From positions 22,081,001-22,145,000 of the forward strand of contig CM029120.1 in NCBI GenBank assembly GCA_016859345.1: a stretch of DNA of 64,000 nucleotides, read 5' to 3'. The DNA is from Istiophorus platypterus. Lineage: Eukaryota > Chordata > Actinopteri > Istiophoriformes > Istiophoridae. The notes under the pieces were generated by a model. That model was not told where the DNA came from. It worked only from the letters and a program-made list of their open reading frames with translations, and made no database searches. This document shows positions 36,801 through 48,000 of the stretch, in pieces (the stretch's first letter is position 1; each line of letters begins with the position of its first letter). Position numbers and translations under genes: made by a program.

Positions 36801-39084
36801 AATTTCATGTGTGCTTTTGTGCGCTTTTGTGTGTTTGTAAGGATGTGAGGGGGGACACCTCAGAGGTTGTTTAAGGAGGCAGTGGAGCATGCTGAAGGGC
36901 TGCCATCACACAGCTGCTACACCAACTGGACACACACATACACAAAATCAAGAACAGGCCACTGTTATGTACAGGCATGTGTGTGGAACACCACATACAC
37001 ACAAAGAAGCAGAAAGATACACATAGCAGGGAGCAAATAAAGGCAAGCGCACACAGTCACTTGTCACATGCAAGTCACTTCCTCAAACAGACACACACAC
37101 AGACAAATGTGACTCACTGCTCATTCACACTTGCAAGCTTCCCACTTGCAAGCACTTCACACTTGTGCATGGATGTGAACTCATGAACACACACACAAAC
37201 ACACATTGTACCCTTGGCTGCTCTCTGCGTCTGTCCAAAACCTTGAATTGAGGGAAGCTAAGGAATGCTAGGGAGATTAATTCAGTCTATTGCTGCAGTG
37301 GACAAATGATAGGAAACCATAGAAACCGCAGACCTATTATTTACAACACAATCATCAACTATAGCTATTCAAATGTTTGGGGTTTTATTTAGTTTGCTTT
37401 TTACATTTCATTATTGTTATACTTTTTGGGACACTACCAAGTATATTCATTATTGATTAATCTGCCAATTAGAATTTCTCCTAGTCCAATATGACTTATT
37501 CAGATGTTTTATTTGTTCTGTCCAACAATCGTAAACTGAATCAAAGAGATTAATTTTACCATAGTAGACAAACAAAGAAATGTCTTTACATCTGAGAAGC
37601 TGGAGCCAAATATATTTGCTAAATTTGGCTAAAAAAATGAGTAAACAGATTTTAATCTGTTGCTGATGATTTTTCCGTCAATAAGAAATTCGATTTTTCA
37701 ACTAGTCATTTTCAGCATTTTACTAATTTTACCCTACATCTTTGTAGTGTGTCTATACTATATCTTTGTCATGCATTTGACACGTTAGTATTATGTTCTT
37801 GTCTTTTTCTGTTTTATTATATCCATAGAGTGCTACATACAAATGTCATCACCATTATCATCATTAATATTATAGTAATAGTAGAATAATGACTATCATT
37901 ATGCCCCTAAATTCCCTAGCAAAGAGCTACTCCAAATACAAAGGCAATACCAATACCTCAAGCACCTCATAAGACTAACAACATATGAACAGGAATCACT
38001 GCTATTTTTCAAACAATTATTAATATTTATATCAACATTAATGTACTCCCTACCATAAATCATCATAATAATCATGTGTGCTATGTATTCGCTTTAGATG
38101 TAGAATTGCCAGCCCGGTAACATTAGGCTAAGTTAAATTAAAAGCTATTACCCTTGAAACAAGCAGGTGTCCACTGATGGACCATTCTGTAAAAACTCAT
38201 GCTGTGTGTTCAAACACTGTTCAAACCCACAAACTGTAAATGATTATGAGTTTGTTCAACTTAGAAACGTAGGATCCGCTGCTCCTTTAGAAACAAATTT
38301 TCCAAAGACATCAAATTTGTCAGGATGAATTTTGGGAAAATATTTAGAAAATGATGCATGACAGAATACTTCCATTAGATGGTATGGTAAAACCATAAAA
38401 AGGGGAATGAAGAGCTGGAACAAGCTGAAATTTTTTTTTTTTTTTAACTTACAACGTTAAGAAAAATGAAAGGGATCAGCGGCATGTTAAGGCATTAAAG
38501 CTGGGAGAAAGCTCTCTGCATTAGAAAGTTTTATATTTTAGTTAAAGGCCACAGCACTTTGCTCCCTCTACTGGCTGCAAGTGTTTTTTTTCAGACAACA
38601 ATGGCGTGTTTTCAGTACATTCTGGTATAAGAGATGAGACTGTGGTCTCTGTAAACGAGCCCAGTGCTGCCGCCCCCTCCCTCCTTTTGTGCCGATGGCC
38701 AAATCAGCACTGCTGCATCTTTTAGCACAGCAGGAGGAGAATGGCCAAAATGAAGCATGCAGGAACTCTTTAATTTATTATGTGGCTGACAGGGAGTGAT
38801 ATCAATGATTCAGCTTTCTTATCTGGGCTTGTGATGCCCAGCCTGTAAATATATTCTCTCACTCCCCATCTCTCTCTCCTTCACCCATCACCCCTCTCAG
38901 TCTCTTCAGCACTTTGCCGTTATCATGCCAATCGATAGCGAGGTGATTATTATTCCACCAGGAGAGCCCACACATAGATGCATGCTGACCCCCCTCCTCA
39001 TGTACATAAGAGAAACAGGAAACACAAACAGACACGCACACACACACGCGCACACACACACACACACACACGCACGCACACACG

Positions 39085-39165
<81 letters not shown>

Positions 39166-42100
39166 CTATAGGTTGTAAGGTGGATTACAGATAACCTGCA
39201 GTTACAAGGTTAATGTGTAGTACTACAATGCTCCATGTCAACCAGGAACGTTAATGTTCCACCACCTCGCACTCTATCATGTGTCAAGGAGAAACACACA
39301 CTACATTCGATTCATGAACAACCACAGGAGTGCAAACAGAATACGTCATATCAGGACAAGGAAATTCATGGAGATTCCCTCTGCCAGTCAGTCTGATAAC
39401 CTGCTTTCCAGGAATTTCCACAGAGAACATTATGGTACATGGACACATCTGTTTGTAAAACTCAGAATAAATCATTTTTTTCCCCACGTCATACTTACAT
39501 CTTGAAAAATATTTCCAAATGAATTATAAGAATGCAGCACTGACCCCATAATAGAAAAGGAGGAAGCAAATGTGGTAAATATAGGTTTTGTCAGTGAGCT
39601 CAAGATATGATTTGATTGCCGTCATATGGCTCATGATTAGGGCTGGGAATCATTTCATTTAATTCTTTTTTTTTGTACTGGTGCCAGTTTGTTAAAATGT
39701 GTTTTAGCATTTCACACAGAGGAATGTAAACATTTTTTTCAAACAGCGTTTTTCTGCAAAGCTGCAAAAGGTCTTTGCCAAACATCCTAAAGAATAATCA
39801 TTTAAATGAGGAAATATCGAAGAATAAGTCATTTAAAAGTCTTACCAAGCATTCAATGCCAGCTTAATTAGCCAGACTTTGAATTACATGTTATGGGCTT
39901 TAATAATTCACTTTAAGGTAAAAGTGGCACAGGTGCACCCTGTTGTGAGGCCCTACTGTGGACAGTTAGATTTGAGATTGTGTATTGTACACAGTGATTT
40001 TCTCCAGCTTTTCTGTATGAACCACAATAGTGAACTGTGTTGACTGGGTCAGTGTCCAGAGACCTCAAGCCAATGGGCTTCCAAATATGTATAGTCATAA
40101 TTCAGTTTTATACATGAAGCGGTTTTGGCTTTGGATGATAATTGCAACATCTGATTCTACTCTCTAGTCAATGGTAAAGAATTGTCAGTATACTAGTTTT
40201 ATTATACCCATTAGTGACACATTCTGATGGTTATAACACGGTCAAGAATTTCCATCCATTTCATTGCTGTCCTCACAATTTTCACAGCACTTCTGCTTTC
40301 TTTAGCAGTTCTATTTTGATTAGCTGCAAGGCCGTGTCTTTCTATTGGTCAAACATGGGCAGAGACACCACAGCAGGACCAGTGAGCCAGCCTTCGCCTC
40401 TATCTAGTTCAGGTCCGCCTTGCCATGCTAACATGCAACATTAGCTAGTCGACTGGCTAGAGGGAGGGAGAGGGCTGCCTTTAAGAGAGGAAGAGAAACC
40501 TCCCTGCCTTATAATCATGCACATTACATTATTTCTCATGGGTTAAGTTTAGCTCTCTTTTATTAGCAGTAGAGTGGACATAGTGTGCGGAGGGGAAGGG
40601 GGTGCTAGCAGCTTTGTAAGAGCCCAAAATATTTGTGGACTGAAAAATTAAGATTTTTTTGGCTCTATCATAAATATTTACACCCAAAAGAAATCAGAAG
40701 CTTATGAAAACATGAGTGGGTACAAAGAACCTAAAAGGCAGACATTGCATTCAACTGTAGCTTCAAGCTGCAATATACAGAGCACTGTTCAATCTGTTAA
40801 TTTTTAAAAAATCTGTGTATTTCAGGAAGGTTTGATGAATATTATCATTAGACTACTGTCAAATTTTGTGCCACAAAAAGAGTAGCCTGAAAGCTTGATA
40901 CTGTCACACCCCTAGTCACTGGGGCTCATGTTGCTGAGTCCATCTTACTTTTTCTCTATAGATGATGAATAGCAAAATTTTCCACTGGCAAAATAGAAGA
41001 AATGTCATTAAGCTATCAAGCTAACAAATAATGAGGGCCAGAAGGATCCTGGCTCTGTGTGGTTAATCTTTGGATATTTTGTTTTTAAACAGTATAGTGT
41101 TCTACTTAGTGGTATGACTTAACTCACATCAACAAAGATTTTTCCCCTAAATATGGAAAGTAGGAATCGGGTTAGCCTGGAAATCTTACATTAAGATCAT
41201 AATGCAACAGATATATAAGCCCATCACAACATTTTAATTGATTCATTAAATTTTGGTCAGCACCAAAAATACTCAAGTTATTTGTATAATATGCAAATGC
41301 CAGCACTTAGCAGTGACTGGATATAAAGGGTTTTTGTGTTTTTTTTTTTTTAATAATATTTGCAATACGTGTGTAGTCCTGATGTGGATTAGGGCAAAAG
41401 TTGTGGCAAAACTCATCTGTAATATATTCATTCAGCATGATGAGTGAAATTAAATGCAAATTTCTGTCTACCATGCAGAAATATCTCTATCTGACATTGT
41501 AAACACACGCTGAGAGTTTAGCTCTGAGAATTTAACTTACACGACTCGTGTCAGATTTAAATGTCGGCTGTTGGAAAACATCCGACTGGTTCTAAGTCAG
41601 GTGCATGTGGATATTCACTAAGGAAAAAATGTGCCTTAAAGGGGCTATTTGTAAGGATTGGCCAGCTGTTGAATTCATACTTCAAACAAATAGGGAACAA
41701 CAGGACAGGCCATCGGGCATCGGGGGACAAATCCCGATGGACTACTACATTGGTGGGTTGCTAGACCGTCAAAAAAAATCTATAAATTCTTTACCAGCCC
41801 TCTCTGTGTACCTGTCATTCATGGTGCACATAAGAGCACGAGGTTCAACACTCACCCGTATGTTGAGAAAATGTCACCTTGAATAAATCTAACATCAGTT
41901 GTTGAAATGTTGCCAAATCAGCATGCATTTAGGAATAATGTTCCACACAAGTTTACCTTGCAAATGGTAATCATGTGTAGAGCTCACCTCATATTGCGAA
42001 GGTCCCAGCCTCTTATGGCTGTGTCATTCGCTGTGGCGAGCTGACTGCAGTTGTGGTGGGGGCTCCACTTGCCCGAGGTGAACTTCAGCTGACCTTTGCC

Positions 42101-44991
42101 TTCCAGTGTGGTAGTGCTGGAGACCTGCAGCAACACAGCACCACCTTCATTGACATCTCTGAGTAAGGGCATGAATTTCATCCAAATAACTGTGACTTGT
42201 TCAGCCAGTACTGTGGTTTAAATCAGTATTATTAGGTATTATTAGAAGTTATTTTCTCTGCAGGCTTCACTCAGGACTACATTCATTCAATGTGACTGTG
42301 GTATTATTTTGAGTATTACTGACAAACCAACTGCCTGCAGGTTGAAGTTGGACTGCGACATGTATACAATCATTGAAATTTCTTATTTACTTACTTCTAC
42401 ATACCCTGCCATTAATGCCTAGCTCACAATGCAATTTGGTTTGATTCACTTTTTGTACTAAAACTCACAACTAATTTAAAACTAAAAAATATTTTTCTAT
42501 TAACAATTGTTCAAATAACTGTACACCCACTGGACCCTACCTTTCCAGCACCTAACAGCAGACGGAAACACCACTCCAAATGAATGCTGATCTTGCTCCT
42601 AGTGAATTAGTGTGAATAAGCGACTGTACAACATGTTTTGCCATATCAACTTCTTAAAGCAATGTTAGATGTTGGGTTTTCAGGTTGCTACACTGCCCAA
42701 AAATATCTGTTCTTGAAGTCCTAAATTACCTGTTGATTAAAATGATTAAAATTATGCAGTGTTGGGACAGAATAATAAAGTGACATCTAATTCCACATTT
42801 TAAAAAAATGAAATTGAATCGAAAATACAGGCACACCACCATCAACTTAAGTTCTATTAGTATTTCCTCTGAATCTGCAATTAACTTATAGCTTTAAATA
42901 AAGACAAACAAATGCACCCCTTTTAATATTTAGAGTCACTCTCTTCTACCTGACATCTGCTTGAAACTGTCGATAAGTATGTTCTGTTCTTATATCGATG
43001 CCTAAGAGCAGGTCAGTTTTTCTGACAGGACCTATACAACAACAACACCCAGTGTGGAGTCTGGGAGGCAAGAGCATGCACCTTTCTCCTCTGTAACCTG
43101 CTGCTCAGTCAGCAGACCTCACTGACCCCTGGCTGTCCTTGGTCCGGAGGAGATCTATAAACAGATCTATACACTAGATCACTCAGAGTTAGATATGGAT
43201 CAACTGTGGAGTCAAAGATGAGCCCTTGTATCAATTTACTGATGAGCATTCAAAGCTGAATGAAACTAACCTCTTTAGGCTGGTTGAGACTCATTTGAAA
43301 TTATTGTAATGTCTTTGGTATTTCAAGTGAAAAACGTTTAACTGACAAAATGTCACTGGTTACAAAATTAGAGCAGTTTAGCTGAAAGGCAGTTGGGTTA
43401 AATTGAAACATTCAAGGCTTTTTAAACAAGATGACATGCTTGTCACTGGATATTTATCAAACCTGCTACATATATTTCATAAGGCAACAATAAAGGGGAT
43501 ATTAATCAAAGTCAAAACACTTTAAGGACTTTGAAATAATAAAGCATATCACTTCATCAGAATACTTTAAAACTGAAATCTAATTAATTCATCAGGCTGG
43601 CTTTGGAAATGATTGTCTTTCCCTAAACTAAGATGAATCTAACAGCAGCATCACACTGCTCTATTTTTTTCTGCTCTCTGACTATCTATGAGTTCTTATC
43701 CTGATCTTTCTCCCTCTCTCATTTCTGTCTCTCCCCCATCTCTGCCTGTTGGAGCAGGGATCATCGATCGCACCATCACCGCATAGCTCCCTGGTACACT
43801 CTCATTATTTCAGCTAGAGAAGACAGAGGGAAAGTGAGCAAGAGAGACAAGGAGGGAGGGAGGAAAGCTAAGAAAGAATAACAGAGAGGATAAAAGGAGG
43901 AAGAACAAAGAAGGTGGAAGAAGAAAATAAACAAAAGGACCTAAGGACAGGTGGCAGAGGATTGGGACTGATAAAATCTGACAAGGAGAGTGTCCGGGTT
44001 TCCTCTATGGCCTTAATGTGAAATTCCAGGACTTTTCCATGAATGTTCATGATTAAATCAGAGTGCCTCCATAAACTAAAAATATTCTTGCTTCTTGGTT
44101 TATTGAAGAGGTCATTTATGAGATTCTTAAAAACATTTTTAATATCGGGTTGGGGTTACTGAGCATAACACCTTGGTTAAGGGTAAAACAGACATGTCTT
44201 AACTTATAATGTTAAAGACAAGGTGTGTGTGTGTGTCCTGTGAAATGACCCCAGTGTGAGGTCTAGTATAACCAGTTAGCTGAGTGGGTTGTTGATCCTG
44301 TCCTTTCACACAGACAGTGGAAATCACATAAATCCTGTACTGAGGGAGAAGAACAGAGGTGGATAGTATTGCGCACGATAGGAATATAAGGGGAAAGGAA
44401 AGACTGACAGAGCAATGAAGCGCCCTACTGATTGGAAAGATGGAGATTGGGGGGGGGGGGTCCGGATAAGGAAAGAAAGTGGGCTTGATGAGGAGAAATG
44501 GAATGAAAAAGAGGAGAGAGAATTTGGCAGCCAGGACAAATTCCTCCAGTGCTGATGAGAATGCTAATATCCTTCCCTCCCTCCTCCCTCCTTTAATCCC
44601 ACTCTCCTCTCTCCTATTCCCTCTATCTGTCAGAGGGTGATGTGTTCATCTCAAGCCATGTCCAGATGCAGTGTGGATGTCTCTCTCTCCCAAGGGCTTG
44701 GCCTGGATTTGTGTGTATGTGTCTTCTGTGTGGGTGTTTGTGGGAGTTTGTGTATGCACATATAAGACAGGGTCATGTGCAAAAGCATTCCAGTGTGCAT
44801 TGTTTGAAGTAAGATTTGTGTGTTAATGTGTGTTTGTGTTTGTATGCTTGTGTGTGCGTGTGTGTCCATGTGCATGATTCATCAATTAGAAATGCTGGTG
44901 AAACATCTCCACAGGCACATGGCACACCCATACAACTTGTCCTGCACATTTGCTTATATACAAACACCCACACCCACATGCACGCGCGCAT

Positions 44992-45076
<85 letters not shown>

Positions 45077-48000
45077 TACATACACACACATATAAATATA
45101 CATATACATACACATAGACACACACACACACGCACATACATATACATATACACACACACACACACGCACATACATATACATACACACACACACACACAGT
45201 CTTTTTCTCTCTTTCTCTGAGTCAAGAGAGAGAAAGTGTAAATGCATGGAGATTTGACAGATAGCTTTGCATTAGTGCTGCTTGCATCCTAAATGAATGC
45301 ATCCCCTAGTGTGGTGTGTGCTGCCTTGTTAGGGCCCCTAATTTGGTTAGTGCACTAATAAAGCTGGGAACCTGGGATGCATGAAGCTCAGGCTTTTTTT
45401 GTTGTACCACTAGCATAGCTGCGGAAAGGGCTGATCATTGAGCTTCCTGAGCTCCTGTTCTGTCTAGGGAAAGTAAGGGAACATGATCAATTCTCTGAAT
45501 AATTCAGGGACTATCATCAAAATTTCCAAATGACTCACTTTGCAGGAAGATACTCGACTGTGTAAGACAGCTTGTTACATTCTTGAAATATATTGTGTTC
45601 ATGAGTTGGTCTCTCAACAAAAGTCCAGATAAAATGGAAGTCCTACTGTGTTTGTTGAGAAAAATCTACAAGACACACTGAAATTACAAAAAGCATTTTC
45701 AGTGTTGTTCTGTGTCCTGTTTAAATCAAGTGGGCCAGACCAGTAAAAATCATTGCATAATAACCTATATATACATAACCCTTCAAAACTGTCCCCTTTC
45801 TTATTGTAAAGAATTATGCAATACATTTTAAAACTTTTTCATTTCATTTGATACAGTTTCCATTTGTACAACAGATAATAAACAGCCTGGTATACTTGTG
45901 AAAAATAAGAGCATTTTCAACAAATATTAATCATTCCTCAGTCTGCCCCAACCCTGTTCTGTGCAACAATGAGATTTGAAAAATTCATTCGCTGACCTGG
46001 TTCATGTCATTGGCACCATGTCAAGTAACATGGTGGCAATCAGAGTCTCACCAACACCACAAATGAATATGGCAGGTTGATCTATACCTGTAATGCTCTC
46101 ATCAATTAAAACCAAAAATGCAACAAATGACTCAACTTTGTCCAAATCTTAAGCAAGATCCAAAATCCAATCTGCCAGTTTCTCGACAGACCGATGCTGG
46201 CAAAGGCCTGTCACTTGTCGGGGCACACGATTTCCATAGTCTTCAGCGTGCATGTCTTCACAAGCAATAAGACAGTTAGCTTTCACAGGTCATCACTTAT
46301 CTCAGTTACGGCTATAAAAAGACTGCCGTTTCCTTAAAACGTACCAACAATTCATTTACCTTCTCTGTTCAAAGTTGTCTTTGCATGTTGTACTTTTCAC
46401 TATGATGAATTTCCTAGTGGCGCTGAATATTATATTCCCCTGAGCATTGAAAGGTGCTGTGAACACACTGAGCACACTGCCTTGCATTTGCCTCGGAATA
46501 AATGGGAGCTGATCCATTTATCCTGGAAAACCCGACACTCTGTGTCCAATTTCCTATTTTTTGACAAAGAAATTTTCAAGCAGCAGCTCACATGAACAGT
46601 AGCCTACACATGAGAGTGTCTCACTAGCCTGCATGCGGGATCCATCATAGGGCCTGCTGCTGTTATTAGCACAGTCCAACACAGAGTGGAAAAATAAGGA
46701 ATAGCAGTGCTTTTTACTGAAAAATTGGCATCATTAATGATATCTCTGCAATTTTCACACTTTGCAAAGTCATCCAGTGGGCCCGTTTGGATCTCTTGGC
46801 AAGATGTTTCTGGCCCATGGGCTGTATGTTTGACACAAGTGGTTAAATTGTCCAACAGGTGAGATACATGTCCATGTGAGGTGAAATTTGTTTCTAGCAG
46901 CACTGCCATATTAGTCAGGACGGTTGGTATGGTCAAGTGTGACAGTATGTGACAGTGTGGTCGGCCATATTGCTGTCTAGATGAAGAATGAGATGTTTGT
47001 GTGTCAGAACTTCAAAGTGGGTGCTGACTAAACGCAATACAAATTTTAGAAGTGGTACATTTTCATATAAACTCAATGCAAAGATATATATATATTTGGC
47101 ACAAATTGAGGTTACAACGCATCCACAGGTTAAAAATCTTCCAAACTGAGCAAAAACTTTGTACTTATTGAAACGTTTCATGCCACAGAATCATCACAAA
47201 GGCACACTCTGTATACACACAGGTGGTATCTGAACAATTTCTACATTGGTTGGTTTTGGCAAATAAAAACAGGCTGTAAAACACCCCGCAAATTTACAAA
47301 GTGAGGCAAATATTAGCTTTGGGTTCAATCTGGATGGACCTTACAAATGCGGCCTTAGACTTCTTGTGTTGGTTAGTTAAATTTATCCTATGTTTTTTGA
47401 TTGTGAGAAAGTTATTTATTTCTAATATTTATAATTACACTGTTCAAAGAAAACTAAGGCTGTCACATCAGTTTGCCATCTTTTAATTGCTTTTACATGA
47501 AGCTCAATACAGTCAGTGAAAACTCTACACTTCCTGCACAGATGTTTCACATTAAAAGCCAAATAACAGGATTTCTATTTAAAAGAGATACTCAAACCAT
47601 TGGTGTATTGCTATTTGTTTAACTAAAGGGGTGCACCTTTGATGCATGCCCATGTCTGTACACCCATGTTAAGTTGTGGCTCATTTCGAAGGTTAGGTAA
47701 CCACTAATGTATGTAAATTACCGTGGCAGGTTTACATTCATTTGTCAAATATAACTGAACACATGATCATGTAGCCAAGCATGCTTTATTTACCTGCAGG
47801 CATTATGGTTGCAGCACAAGCTGTCACAGTTTAATAGCCTAGCTTTGTAATTTTTCATTGGAAAAACATCAGAAACTAGACTGACACTCAGTAGAGCAAA
47901 GTCCTCCACCAAGACAAAGAATGCCTTATCTTTCGATGTTAAGGGAAGTGATCAAAAATTCCTGCATCTGCCCCTTTCCTCAGATCTGCACCAAAATTTG

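Larger units (their letters stand above)
28125..41987 (-). other. EIPR1 intron, about 13.9 kb
   Basis: This is the largest complete intron in the window. Immediately before the exon at 27957-28124 is a long pyrimidine-rich tract (minus-strand sense). Other contents listed separately are two related AT-rich repeats, a tandem duplication at 33910-34235, a LINE-tail-like repeat, the C-rich block at 35370-36330, hairpins at 36601-36664 and a very long CA array at 39031-39163. Putative regulatory clusters are at 29.9, 31.4, 38.7 and 39.8 kb. No nested gene is recognisable. Confidence 0.8.

Noticed and set aside
38859..39194. Open frames encoding long Cys-Val or Thr-His repeats
   Set aside because: They are translations of the (CA)n array in different frames. 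The same applies at 625-870, 8019-8210, 27140-27463, 44773-45225 and 61270-61627.
46604..46936. 110-codon minus-strand open frame just upstream of the hAT fossil
   Set aside because: I tried to match it to hAT transposase segments and could not. It may be an unrelated chance frame, so it is not included in the fossil.
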